Shown here piece by piece: positions 1 to 8,560 of a stretch of 64,000 nt of DNA. The position numbers and the translations under genes are program-made. Under the pieces are notes generated by a model. It was not told the DNA's origin. It saw only the letters and a program-made list of their open reading frames with translations, and did no database searches. Every line of letters starts with the position of its first letter. Position 1 is the stretch's first letter. The stretch is from Streptomyces sp. MRC013 (GTDB lineage Bacteria; Actinomycetota; Actinomycetes; Streptomycetales; Streptomycetaceae), in the NCBI RefSeq assembly GCF_023614235.1, contig NZ_CP094264.1, positions 3,224,001-3,288,000 on the forward strand, read 5' to 3'.

Positions 1-26
1 GGTGCCGGGTCTCCTTCGGTGGAAAG

Positions 27-66
27 GCGGGAGCCCCGTCCGACCGAGGCCGGACGGGGCTCCCGC
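27..66. terminator. Strong stem-loop terminator
   Basis: A perfect 16-bp inverted repeat (arms 27-42 and 51-66) with an 8-nt loop lies just past the stop codon of the leftward FG-GAP gene. It has no T tract, as is usual for Streptomyces terminators. It can serve the FG-GAP gene and any gene entering from the left. Confidence 0.8.
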
Positions 67-83
67 TCGGGGCCCGGGACGGG

Positions 84-1844
84 TCAGTGGAGCTGGGTGT
101 AGGTGTTCCAGCCCGTGCCGAGGCTCGTGCGGGTGGTGAAGGGGTTGGCCGTGCCCGTGTGGGTGGCGACGTAGCGGTAGAGCGTGCCGCCCGGCGTGAC
201 GGCCAGCAGGTCGGCGCGGCCGTCGCCGGTGACGTCGCCGGGGGCGACCAGCTTGGTGTACGCCTGCCAGCCGGTGCCGACCTTCACACGCGCCTTGAAC
301 GGGGCGCTCGCGTCGCCCGTGCCGGCGTACAGGTACAGCGTGCCGCCCGGGGTGCGGGCCAGCAGGTCGGCGCGGCCGTCGCCGGTGATGTCGCCCGCAC
401 CGACCAGGGCGTTGTAGACGCCCCAGCCGGAGCCGACGCCGGTGCGGCCCGCGAAGCCCTGGCCACGGCCGTCACCGCGGTACAGGTACAGCGTGCCGCC
501 CGGGGTGCGGGCCAGCAGGTCGCCCTTGCCGTCGCCGCTCAGGTCGCCCGGACCGGTCAGGACGTTGAACGCCCCCCAGCCGCGGCCCAGCGAGATCACA
601 CCGGCGTCCTGGTAGTTGTACAGGGTGCCCTCGTAGACCTCCAGCAGGTCGGCTCTCCCGTCGGCGTTCAGGGAGCTGGGGAAGTACACGCGGGCGCCGG
701 TCCAGCCGCCCAGTTCGCTGATCCGGACGCGCGAGGTGAACGTGCCGTTGTTGCGCGAGTGGTATGTGAACAGGGTGCCCTCCCGGTCGAGGCCGAGGAT
801 CTCGGCCTTGCCGGTCTGGGGGTTGCCGCCGGTGCCGACGATCAGCTCCGCGTTGTTCCAGCTGGAGTCGGCCCACTGGCTGCGCGCGGTGGGACGGCCC
901 GTGGCGTCCGTGCCGTAGACGTACATCGCGCCGGCCGTGGTGCGGGCGAACAGCTCCGAGCGGCCGTCGCCGGTGATGTCGTCGAAGCTGGTCAGCTGGT
1001 TGTAGATGTGCCAGCCGGTGCCGACCTTCACGCGTGCCTTGAACGGGGCGGCGGCGTTGCCGGAGCCCGGGTAGAAGAACAGGTCGCCGTTCGGGGTGCG
1101 GGCGTACAGGTCGCCCAGGCCGTCCCCGTCCGCGTCGCTCACGCCGACCAGCTGGTCGTAGACGTGCCAGCCGGCGCCGACCCTCGTGCGCGCCTGGAGC
1201 GGGGCGCTGCCGCTGCGGTTGCCGCGGTACAGGTACAGCTCGCCGCCGGGCGCGCGGGCCAGTACGTCGACGGTGCCGTCACCGCTGACGTCGCCGGTCG
1301 ACAGGACCTTGTTGTAGGTGTTCCAGCCGTTGCCGGTCCAGTAGGGGCTGGACGTGCCCGTGCCGCCGCTGTACGTCTCGCGGAACGCGAGGGTGCCGTA
1401 CGGGGAGAGCGTCAGCACGTCGGCCGTGCCGTCGCCGGTGACGTCGCCGACCGGGACGACGTCCTTGAACTTCTCCCCCGGATCCCCGTACAGGCCGTAC
1501 TCGGTGTCGGTGCCCGTCTCGGAACGCTTCAGGTAGTAGACGTCGTTGAGCCCGCGGTACAGCAGGTCGCTGACGCCGTCGCCGGTGAAGTCGTGGCGGG
1601 TCGGCGCCGCCGCGGCGCCCTCGGCCGTCTCCGACGACATGCGGGCGCGCTTCTTCGGCAACTGGCCCCGGGGCGCCTCGAAGTCGGGCGTGACCCGCTC
1701 GACCGGCGCGCGGTGCGCCGGGGCGCCGCCGTCGTCGGCGACGGCCGTGCCCGAGAGCAGCAGCCCGGAGGCGAGGACGAGAGCGGTGCACGAAGCGAGT
1801 CTGCGGGTACGCGCGTGTGCGCGGCCCGTGCGGTGGAACGCCAT
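84..1844 (-). CDS. Secreted FG-GAP/VCBS repeat protein
   Basis: Predicted secreted protein of 586 residues. The N-terminus has basic residues followed by a hydrophobic stretch (LASCTALVLASGLLLSG) and an AVA-DD cleavage site. The rest is about eight tandem repeats of the form D-x-x-G-D-G-x-x-D-L-L followed by a GTLYLYRG-like strand and a VGTGW strand. This is the FG-GAP/VCBS beta-propeller pattern, where the Asp/Gly loop binds calcium. The ATG at 1844 was chosen because the signal peptide begins there and a GGGGGG ribosome site precedes it; the frame is open much further upstream but reads as low-complexity Arg/Pro sequence. Such proteins are often surface or secreted modules without a known enzyme activity, so no function is assigned. 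The repeats are also visible as near-identical DNA segments, for example around 275-300 and 1018-1050. Confidence 0.85.
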   Translation of the reverse strand: MAFHRTGRAHARTRRLASCTALVLASGLLLSGTAVADDGGAPAHRAPVERVTPDFEAPRGQLPKKRARMSSETAEGAAAAPTRHDFTGDGVSDLLYRGLNDVYYLKRSETGTDTEYGLYGDPGEKFKDVVPVGDVTGDGTADVLTLSPYGTLAFRETYSGGTGTSSPYWTGNGWNTYNKVLSTGDVSGDGTVDVLARAPGGELYLYRGNRSGSAPLQARTRVGAGWHVYDQLVGVSDADGDGLGDLYARTPNGDLFFYPGSGNAAAPFKARVKVGTGWHIYNQLTSFDDITGDGRSELFARTTAGAMYVYGTDATGRPTARSQWADSSWNNAELIVGTGGNPQTGKAEILGLDREGTLFTYHSRNNGTFTSRVRISELGGWTGARVYFPSSLNADGRADLLEVYEGTLYNYQDAGVISLGRGWGAFNVLTGPGDLSGDGKGDLLARTPGGTLYLYRGDGRGQGFAGRTGVGSGWGVYNALVGAGDITGDGRADLLARTPGGTLYLYAGTGDASAPFKARVKVGTGWQAYTKLVAPGDVTGDGRADLLAVTPGGTLYRYVATHTGTANPFTTRTSLGTGWNTYTQLH

Positions 1845-2736
1845 GCGGGACCCCCCCTGGGGTGAGTGATGAGAGGCCGCGAGCGCGGCGGGCGGCGCCC
1901 GGTGGGCGCACGCGCGGCTCGGCAGCGGACGGATCATACAGCCGTCCTTCGAACTCCTGTAGGGATTTGTTGGCACGTGGTCGCCTTCCGCGCGACGGCC
2001 TCCCGCACGGGGACCCCGAGCCACGGAGGATTCGCGTACGGAGCCGCGTACGGGGGTTGCGCGCCCGGGGCACCGGACGGCGTGCCCCACCACACGGAGC
2101 GCCGCGCACCGGGAATCGGGTACGGGGCCTTCCCGAGGGGACGCCGCACACGGCGGCCCCACGCGTGGCCGCTTCACGCGCGGGAGCCCCGCGCCCGGCC
2201 CCCGCACGAGGCACCGGCCGCGCCCCTCCGCTCCCGGCCGCCCACCCCCTTTCGGCCTGGTCGAGAGGCATCCGGGCTCTCGACGGACACGCTGCCGCAC
2301 GACTCGGGCGACGCCGGCACACGCTGCGGCGCCCCACCCCCGACCCCACCGTCGGATCGGTGGCACCGCCCGCGCCGCCGTCGGGCGCACGGAACCACCG
2401 CCGAGGTGTGGCCGCAGCGTGGACGACGTGCGCGAGGAGCGAGGAGCGGTCCGCTTCGATCCCGTCGACGACGCTGTCGGGGACGGTGAGCGGGAGGTTT
2501 CGGCGAGAGCCGGATCGTCGTCCCCGCTCGTCGCCACGCCGACGTACGACGGAGGGTCGGGCGCGCTCCGTTCACCGGTGCTCTTCCCCCGGGGAACCCG
2601 CTTCGGAAATTCATCGGGACCACGCCCGGCCGATCCGGCGGGAGCTTCGCTCCTCCCCTGTCCGGCTTCGGGCAGGGGAGACGCTTCCGAACTCGAATGC
2701 GCGATGGCGGGCGGTCCACTTCGTGGAAGCGCGGCC
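1845..2736. other. 892-bp gap with no convincing gene
   Basis: All frames here read as Arg/Pro/Gly-rich shadow translation. No tRNA, repeat array or clear promoter is apparent. It presumably holds the promoter of the leftward FG-GAP gene; the less GC-rich patch near 1930-1980 is the most likely place. Confidence 0.5.
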
Positions 2737-3210
2737 CTACGGGTCGACCGGCAGGCCCGTCGGGCCCTTGACGCGCTTCATGATGATCTGGGAGTTGACC
2801 TCCGTGACCCCCGACAGGGCGGTCAGCTTCTCGATCCACAGCCGCTCGTACGCGCGCAGGTCCGCCACCGCGATCCGCAGCAGGCAGCCCGGGCTGCCGA
2901 ACAGCCGGTACGCCTCGATGACGTCCGGGATGTCCTGGAGGGCCGCCTCGAACGCCTCCACCGCCTCGCGGTCCCGCTCCACCTCGATGGAGACCAGCAC
3001 CTCGAAGCCCCGGTTCACCGCCTCCGGGGCGATCACCGCCCGATACCCCCGGATCACGCCCTCCTGCTCCAGTTGCCGCACCCGGCGCATGCAGGGGGAC
3101 GGAGTCAGGCCGACCCGTGCGGCCAGTTCCTGGTTGCTCAGCCGGCCGTCCTTCTGAAGCTCGCGCAAGATAGCGCGGTCGATCGCGTCCACGGCGCAAT
3201 CATCCGCCAC
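2737..3210 (-). CDS. Lrp/AsnC family transcriptional regulator
   Basis: A 157-residue protein of normal length for the family. Residues 8-55 form the winged helix-turn-helix (DRAILRELQKDGRLSNQELA, then VGLTPSPCMRRVRQLE), and residues 65-150 form the RAM ligand-binding domain with the typical GSPGCLLRIAV core. The start is a GTG at 3210. It is divergent from the asparaginase gene, with about 107 bp between them. Lrp/AsnC proteins usually regulate amino acid metabolism and often their neighbour, so asparagine or another amino acid is a reasonable but unproven effector. Confidence 0.92.
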   Translation of the reverse strand: MADDCAVDAIDRAILRELQKDGRLSNQELAARVGLTPSPCMRRVRQLEQEGVIRGYRAVIAPEAVNRGFEVLVSIEVERDREAVEAFEAALQDIPDVIEAYRLFGSPGCLLRIAVADLRAYERLWIEKLTALSGVTEVNSQIIMKRVKGPTGLPVDP

Positions 3211-3317
3211 AGAACAGGGTTGCCGCGGGTAAACAAGCGATCCTGTTGCGTCCGGACTCTCCTATCATTGCTCTTTCGAACACTTTGCCGCTGTACGTGA
3301 GGAAAGGTCGGGGCAGC

Positions 3318-4325
3318 GTGGGACGGATCGTCGTGGTCAGCACCGGCGGGACGATAGCGAGCCGCTGGCAGGGTTCCGGGTTCGCAGCCGAGGCGCACGG
3401 GCGGGAGGTCGTGGCGACGGCCGCCGTACCGGAGGGCGTCACCGTCGAGGTCGTCGACCTGTTCAGCGTCAACAGCCCCCGCCTCACCACCGCCCACCAG
3501 CTCACCCTGCTCCACACGGTGCACGGGGTCCTGGCCGACCCCGGCGTCGAGGGCGTCGTCGTCACCCACGGCACCGACACCCTGGAGGAGTCGGCGTTCC
3601 TCGTCGACCTCCACCACGGCGACCCGCGTCCGGTCGTCTTCACCGGGGCCCAGTCCCCCCTCGGCACCGAGGACGGGGACGGGCCGCGCAACCTCCACGA
3701 CGCGCTGCTCACCGCCGCGCGCTGCCGCGGGCTGGGCGTCCTGATCGCCTTCGACGGCAAGGTCCACGCCGCGCGCGGCACGGTCAAGACGCACACCCTC
3801 GACGCCGACGCCTTCGCGGACCCGTCCGGTGCCCACCTCGGCAAGATCGGCTTCGGCAAGGTGTCCGTACTGCGACACCCGGAGCGGCCCGCCCCGCTCC
3901 CCCTGCCCGCCCGGCCCGGCACGCCGCCGCGCGTCGACATGGTGATGCACCACACCGACGGCGACCCGCTGCTGCTGAGGGCGGCCGTCGAGGCCGGCGC
4001 GCAGGGCCTCGTCCTCGTCGCCACCGGCGCCGGCAACGCCACGCCCGAGGTCGCCTCCGCCGTCGCCGAGGCCACCGCACGGGGGGTCCTCGTCGCCCTC
4101 ACCACCCGGGTGCCGGCCGGACCCGTCTCCCAGATCTACACCCACGGCGGCGCCGTCGACCTCGTCGCCGCGGGCGCCGTCCCCACCGGGACGCTGCGCG
4201 CCGGGCAGGCCCGCGTCGCCGTCCTCGCCGCCCTCCTCGCCACCCCCGACGCCGCCGAGCGCGTACGGCTCCTGCGGCACGCCCTCGGCGACCCCGTACC
4301 GGCCGCGGTCCCGGCCCGGGTGTGA
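3318..4325 (+). CDS. L-asparaginase
   Basis: Asparaginase family amidohydrolase that converts L-asparagine to aspartate and ammonia. Both catalytic threonine signatures are present: VVVSTGGTIAS at residues 5-15 and VTHGTDTLEES near residues 83-93. At 335 residues it matches the family. I chose the GTG at 3318 because the family signature begins within a few residues of the N-terminus and AGGAAAGG lies upstream; in-frame starts at 3246 and 3297 are possible. No signal peptide is visible with this start, so a cytoplasmic location is more likely. The divergent Lrp/AsnC gene is the obvious candidate regulator. Confidence 0.9.
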   Translation: MGRIVVVSTGGTIASRWQGSGFAAEAHGREVVATAAVPEGVTVEVVDLFSVNSPRLTTAHQLTLLHTVHGVLADPGVEGVVVTHGTDTLEESAFLVDLHHGDPRPVVFTGAQSPLGTEDGDGPRNLHDALLTAARCRGLGVLIAFDGKVHAARGTVKTHTLDADAFADPSGAHLGKIGFGKVSVLRHPERPAPLPLPARPGTPPRVDMVMHHTDGDPLLLRAAVEAGAQGLVLVATGAGNATPEVASAVAEATARGVLVALTTRVPAGPVSQIYTHGGAVDLVAAGAVPTGTLRAGQARVAVLAALLATPDAAERVRLLRHALGDPVPAAVPARV

Positions 4326-4438
4326 CGCCGTACCGGCCGTGGCGTGACCCCGGCCGGGGCGCCCGCCGGACGCGCGCGGCGGGCCCGTCCCGCACCCGCG
4401 TACGGCGCCCGCCGCCCGCCGGCCGTACCGGCACGGGA

Positions 4439-4469
4439 GCGGCCCGCCCCCCGGCGGGGAGCGGGCCGC
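4439..4469. terminator. Terminator between convergent genes
   Basis: A 9-bp GC stem (4439-4447 with 4461-4469) encloses a second CCCC/GGGG stem. It sits between the converging asparaginase and protease genes, so it is probably used in both directions. Confidence 0.6.
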
Positions 4470-4509
4470 GGGCGGTACCGGCCGGAGCGGGCCGCGGGCG
4501 GACGGGGCG

Positions 4510-5505
4510 TCAGGAGGTCTGCGCCGTGTCGTACAGCGCCTGCGCCTCGTTGCCGAAGTACGGCCCGAACATGCGGTTGGGCAGGAACGTGTACCCGAAG
4601 CTGTTCACCGAGACCTGCAGCCCGGTCCCGGTGGCCTCGTCGAAGCCGGTGAACCAGGGGCCGCCGCTGGACCCGCCGGTCATGTCGCAGCCGAGGGCGT
4701 GGTCCTGCGAGAACAGGACGTCCTTGGAGGAGTTGCCGCTGCAGTAGACCAGTTCGGAGCCGTCGTACGGGGAGGCGGCCGGGAAGCCGAAGGCGTACAT
4801 CGGCTTGTTGTAGCCGCCGTTGAACCGGATGCCCTGCGCACCGGTGACGTCCGTCAGCCTCCGGCCGTCGAGCGGGGCGACGACGGCGGCGCCGACGTCG
4901 TGGTTGACGTCCTCGCTCGCCTCCCACCGCGGGGTGGTGAGCGTCCTGGTCGCGGTCCACCGGCCGTAGGGCGCCCGCCCGTCGGCGTACGCGGGGACGA
5001 AGACCCAGTCGGTGTGCCAGGTGCCCTGGTACTTCACGCAGTGCCCCGCCGTCATGACGGTGGACTGGTTCTGGCTGGTCACCGCGTTGGCGGAGCAGGA
5101 CGCGGCGCGGCCCTGGAAGGTGAAGAACACCCGTCCGGACGTCTTCACGACCGCGCCGCCGCCGGTCCAGGCGCCCCCGCCCTGCGGGAACGCCAGGGGC
5201 CCCGCGGCGCCGGCGGGCGCGGCCGTCGGGGCGACGGTCGTCGTCTCGCCGCCCGGCGCGGGCGCGGTGGCCCCGCCCCACTGGGCGAGGGCGGGGCGCG
5301 GGTCGAGCGGGACGGCGCCGCGCATCCGCTCGGCGGTCCAGAACCCGGCCGCGCGCCGCTGCTCGGCGGCCGGTACGACACGGGAGGCGGCCGCCGCGTC
5401 GCCTTCGGGAGCGGGGGCGGCCGCCGCCGGGGCGGCGGCCAGGGCGCCGGTGAGGAGGGCCGCCGCGGTGAACAGGGCGGCGGCGGGCGGGTGGTGGCGT
5501 CTCAC
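4510..5505 (-). CDS. Secreted trypsin-like serine protease
   Basis: Secreted chymotrypsin-fold (S1/V8-like) peptidase of 331 residues. The signal peptide is MRRHH followed by a long Ala/Leu hydrophobic stretch ending in AAAAPAP. A pro-region of about 90 residues follows. The catalytic triad is readable: His in TAGHC (about residue 154), Asp in NHDVGAAVV (about 200) and Ser in MTGGSSGGPW (about 280). Paired cysteines around the active site suggest disulphides, as expected outside the cell. Related Streptomyces proteins are secreted proteases; the substrate cannot be read from the sequence. Confidence 0.9.
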   Translation of the reverse strand: MRRHHPPAAALFTAAALLTGALAAAPAAAAPAPEGDAAAASRVVPAAEQRRAAGFWTAERMRGAVPLDPRPALAQWGGATAPAPGGETTTVAPTAAPAGAAGPLAFPQGGGAWTGGGAVVKTSGRVFFTFQGRAASCSANAVTSQNQSTVMTAGHCVKYQGTWHTDWVFVPAYADGRAPYGRWTATRTLTTPRWEASEDVNHDVGAAVVAPLDGRRLTDVTGAQGIRFNGGYNKPMYAFGFPAASPYDGSELVYCSGNSSKDVLFSQDHALGCDMTGGSSGGPWFTGFDEATGTGLQVSVNSFGYTFLPNRMFGPYFGNEAQALYDTAQTS

Positions 5506-5665
5506 ACGGGTCTCCTTCCGCCGTGCCCGGGCGGTCGCTGACGGCCCCCGGGCAGAGGGGGCGGGATGACGAAGGGATGGGGTGCGGATCGCGGTACCGG
5601 ATCGGACTGCGTGGCGCGGAGCACCGCGGTCCCGACAGGACCGTCAGGACCGCGTCACTGGTTGT

Positions 5666-6160
5666 TTACTGACCCGTCAGCGGTTTGGCGAAACAGCGGC
5701 TGTCCTCGTGATGGCGGTACAGGCCGAACTTCCCGCACGGCTCGTAGCCGCTGGACAGGTACAGCGCGATGGCCTCCGGCTGCCTGGTCCCCGTCTCCAG
5801 GACCATCCGCCGCCGCCCCGCCGCACGGGCGTCCTCCTCCAGGCGGGCCAGGACCCGCCGGGCCAGGCCCCGGCCGCGCACCTCGCGGACCACGTACATC
5901 CGCTTCAACTCGGCGTCGCCGTCCGCGTACCCCTCGCCGTCCTCGTCCATCGACCGCCAGCCGCCCGTCGCGACCGGACGCCCGCGCTCGTCGTACGCCA
6001 TCAGGTAGAGGCCGCGCGGCGGCCGGAACATGGCCGGATCCAGAGGGGTCCCGTCCCCCTCGCCGCCGTACCGCTCGGCGTACTCGAGCTGTACCTCGTC
6101 GTTGAGCTTGACGGCGTCGGGGTGGTCGAACGGCATGGGCTGTATGATCATGCGGAGCAT
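5666..6160 (-). CDS. GNAT family N-acetyltransferase
   Basis: A 164-residue GNAT protein. Motif A for acetyl-CoA binding is visible as MYVVREVRGRGLARRVLARL (Q/RxxGxG/A, residues 85-108), followed by motif B (AIALYLSSGYEPCGKFG). It presumably acetylates a small molecule or protein; the substrate is unknown. Start codons at 6160 and 6151 are both possible; 6160 has an AGAAG element about 5 bp upstream. It is divergent from exonuclease III with only 59 bp between starts, so the promoters must be back to back. Confidence 0.88.
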   Translation of the reverse strand: MLRMIIQPMPFDHPDAVKLNDEVQLEYAERYGGEGDGTPLDPAMFRPPRGLYLMAYDERGRPVATGGWRSMDEDGEGYADGDAELKRMYVVREVRGRGLARRVLARLEEDARAAGRRRMVLETGTRQPEAIALYLSSGYEPCGKFGLYRHHEDSRCFAKPLTGQ

Positions 6161-6219
6161 CGTACTTCTATGCGGAATGGGGCGGCGGGCCGCGCTTCGG
6201 TCTGTCGTATTGTGCCGGG

Positions 6220-7017
6220 ATGCTCACTGTGACGACCGTCAATGTCAACGGCCTGCGCGCCGCCGCCAGGAAGGGGTTCGCGGAGTGGCTGGCCGGGACG
6301 GCCGCCGACGTCCTGTGCCTCCAGGAGGTGCGGGCCGAGGAGTCGCAGCTCCCCGGGGAGGTCGGGGCGCCCGACGGCTGGTACGCGGTACACGCCCCGG
6401 CCGCCGCCAAGGGGCGCGCGGGCGTGTCCCTCTACACCCGGCGCGAGCCGGACGCGGTGCGGGTCGGCTTCGGGGTGAGCGAGTTCGACGCGTCGGGCCG
6501 CTACCTGGAGGCCGACCTGCCGGGTCTCACGGTCGCCAGCCTCTACCTGCCGTCCGGCGAGGTCGGCACGGAGCGCCAGGAGGAGAAGGTCCGCTTCATG
6601 GACACCTTCCTGCCGTACCTGAAGGAGCTGGGGGAGCGCGCGGCGGCGGACGGCCGCGAGGTCCTCGTCTGCGGCGACTGGAACATCGCCCACCGGGAGG
6701 CCGACCTCAAGAACTGGCGGGCCAACCGCCGCAGCAGCGGTTTCCTGCCGGAGGAGCGGGCCTGGTTCGGCCGGGTCCTCGACGAGGCGGGATACGTCGA
6801 CGTGGTCCGCGCCCTCCACCCGGACCGGGAAGGCCCGTACTCCTGGTGGTCCTACCGGGGCCGCGCCTTCGACAACGACTCGGGGTGGCGCATCGACTAC
6901 CACCTGGCCACCCCGGGGCTGGCGGCCCGCGCGCTGAAGGCCCGGGTGGAGCGGGCCGAGACCCACGCGGCCCGCTGGTCGGACCACGCTCCGGTGACGG
7001 TGGTCTACGGCCCGTAG
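6220..7017 (+). CDS. xth: Exodeoxyribonuclease III
   Basis: AP endonuclease / 3'-5' exonuclease of the ExoIII-APE1 family, 265 residues, acting in base excision repair. Conserved motifs are in order: VNVNGLRAA (metal-binding Asn), CLQEVRAEE (catalytic Glu), GDWNIAHREAD (Asp-Asn), WRIDYHLAT, and the terminal SDHAPV with the catalytic His. A TATTGT box lies 6 bp before the ATG with no obvious Shine-Dalgarno, so the message may be leaderless; that part is inference. Confidence 0.93.
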   Translation: MLTVTTVNVNGLRAAARKGFAEWLAGTAADVLCLQEVRAEESQLPGEVGAPDGWYAVHAPAAAKGRAGVSLYTRREPDAVRVGFGVSEFDASGRYLEADLPGLTVASLYLPSGEVGTERQEEKVRFMDTFLPYLKELGERAAADGREVLVCGDWNIAHREADLKNWRANRRSSGFLPEERAWFGRVLDEAGYVDVVRALHPDREGPYSWWSYRGRAFDNDSGWRIDYHLATPGLAARALKARVERAETHAARWSDHAPVTVVYGP

Positions 7018-7021
7018 GCCC

Positions 7022-7056
7022 CGGGCGCCCGGGTGGTGCGGCGCCGGGGGCGCCCG
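7022..7056 (+). terminator. Possible terminator after exonuclease III
   Basis: A 9-bp inverted repeat CGGGCGCCC / GGGCGCCCG (7022-7030 and 7048-7056) with a 17-nt loop starts 5 bp after the xth stop codon. The long loop makes it weaker than the other hairpins in the window. Confidence 0.45.
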
Positions 7057-7699
7057 AGGGGCGGGAGGCGGCGGCCCGCGTGCGGGCGGGGGCCGGCGGG
7101 CGGAAGCGGCGCGGTCGCCTGAGGCCGGGGGAGCGCGGAGTCGGGCCGGCGGGCGGTCACCCGGGAGGAACCGGCCGGAGCCCCGGCGGCCCCCGCGGCC
7201 GGGTCCCCTGCCGCGACCGGGCGGGTTCCGCGGCGCCGCGCGTGGTGGCCGGGTGCCGGGCGGGTTCCGGGTGCGGGGCCGGGCGGCCCCGCGGGGAGGG
7301 GCGGGGGCGACGTCCCTGTCCGGGGCCCGCCGTCTGAAGTATCGTACTGGTGGCGGAGCGTTACCACTCCGGTGCGCGCGGGTGGTCCCGCTCGCGGGGA
7401 AGCGCCGTTTCCGCACGACCGGCACCAGAGGGGCGCGATCTCCAGTGGTAGACGTTCATCCCCGCTCCGCCTTCGCGGGGGACGTGGTCCCGCGTCCCGG
7501 CGGGGGCGGTGGGGTTCGCGCGGTCGCCGTCCGCGAGCGGGGGCCGAGCCGCACGGCGGGTCGTGGACTCAAGCCCTCCGACCGTGCGAAGGAGGTCCGC
7601 CGCGCCCCGGGGCAGCGGGCGGCGCGGGGGCGGGCGCTGCGCAAGGGGCCGTACGGTCCGACGCGGGGCGGGCCGCCCCGGTCCTGCGGCGGTGGCCGC
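7057..7699. other. 643-bp gap with no recognised gene
   Basis: Located between two genes whose 3' ends converge (xth and the MerR gene). No frame gives a protein with plausible composition or a recognisable domain. A somewhat less GC-rich patch at 7335-7400 may be a relic or regulatory segment; I see no tRNA or repeat array in it. Confidence 0.45.
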
Positions 7700-8440
7700 T
7701 CAGACGTCCCGGGCCGTACCGCCCGTGCCGTCGACGCCGGCCGCGTCGCCGGTGCCGGTCGTACCGGCCGCGTCGCCCCCGCCGGTGCCGCCGGTGCCGC
7801 GCAGGCGGCGGTCCAGCGCCATCGACAGCTCCGCGTCCACCGCGCTCCTGGCGAGCGGGCGCAGCCGGTTCGGGTCCCCGTCGCGCGCGTGGGCGTGCAG
7901 CAGGTCCGTGAACAGCCCCGCCAGCGCGTCCGCGTGGACCCGTACCTCCCGGGCGGCGGCGAGCACCGCCGCCAGCGGGACGCCGTTGCGCACCAGCGCC
8001 GACGACACGTCCAGCAGGCGCCGGCTGACGTGGACGATCTCCTCGCCGTCCGCCGCCAGGTAGCCCAGGTCCAGAGCGGCGGTGAGGTTCCCGGCGGTGA
8101 CCTGGTCGCCGAAGTGGTCGGCCAGTTGCTCCGGGGTGAGCCGCACCGGCTCCTCCTCCGCGGACTCGCCGAGGCCCAGCACCTCGCCCACGTCCCGGCC
8201 GCTCTCGAAGGCGGCGGCCAGGTCCGCGATGCCGCTGAGGGTGTGGCCGCGCTCCAGCAGCGCCGCGATGGTGCGCAGCCGGGCCAGGTGGCGGGGGCCG
8301 TACCAGGCGATGCGGCCCTCGCGGCGCGGAGGCGGTATCAGCCCGCGCTCGCGGTAGAAGCGGAGCGTCCGGGGGGTGATGCCGGCCGCCTCGGCCAGCT
8401 CCTCCACGCGGTACTCACGGCCCTCGCCCTCGTTCGCCAC
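7700..8440 (-). CDS. MerR family transcriptional regulator
   Basis: A 246-residue MerR regulator. The N-terminal winged helix reads YRVEELAEAAGITPRTLRFY followed by RERGLIPPPRREGRIAWY (residues 8-45). A helical dimerisation segment with IAALLERGHTLSGIADL follows, then a larger helical C-terminal domain and a Gly/Thr/Asp-rich tail (RGTGGTGGGDAAGTTG). The GTG at 8440 was chosen because the DNA-binding domain begins directly after it. It is divergent from the monooxygenase operon, with 120 bp and dyad symmetry between them, so it very probably controls that operon. The effector is unknown; the cysteine signature of metal-sensing MerR proteins is not evident. Confidence 0.9.
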   Translation of the reverse strand: MANEGEGREYRVEELAEAAGITPRTLRFYRERGLIPPPRREGRIAWYGPRHLARLRTIAALLERGHTLSGIADLAAAFESGRDVGEVLGLGESAEEEPVRLTPEQLADHFGDQVTAGNLTAALDLGYLAADGEEIVHVSRRLLDVSSALVRNGVPLAAVLAAAREVRVHADALAGLFTDLLHAHARDGDPNRLRPLARSAVDAELSMALDRRLRGTGGTGGGDAAGTTGTGDAAGVDGTGGTARDV

Positions 8441-8487
8441 ACCGGCAAGCCTAGGCCGTACCGCCGGAGGCTTTCCCCGCACACCCT

Positions 8488-8516
8488 CTACCGCCGGGTA
8501 GGGAGCTGCTCTACCC
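8488..8516. promoter_or_regulatory. Candidate MerR operator
   Basis: Two overlapping inverted repeats lie between the divergent MerR and monooxygenase genes: CTACC-gccg-GGTAG (8488-8501) and GGGTAG-N9-CTACCC (8496-8516). MerR-type regulators typically bind such dyads within a promoter spacer. The assignment to this MerR is inference from position. Confidence 0.6.
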
Positions 8517-8560
8517 TCCCGACAGTGCCAGTGGTTGCTGGCAGGATACCGGGAGGCGGC

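Noticed and set aside
1866..2489. Plus-strand open frame of about 200 codons in the first large gap
   Set aside because: Arg/Pro/Ala-rich, no ribosome site, no motif; indistinguishable from chance at this base composition.
7340..7480. Possible CRISPR-like or repeat segment with GCTCGCGGGG and CTTCGCGGGG pieces
   Set aside because: No unit recurs at regular spacing with unique spacers; only isolated similar words are present.
7253..8560. Upstream in-frame extension of the monooxygenase reading frame
   Set aside because: The extension is Arg/Gly-rich, runs antisense through the MerR gene, and the FAD motif with a good ribosome site starts at 8561.
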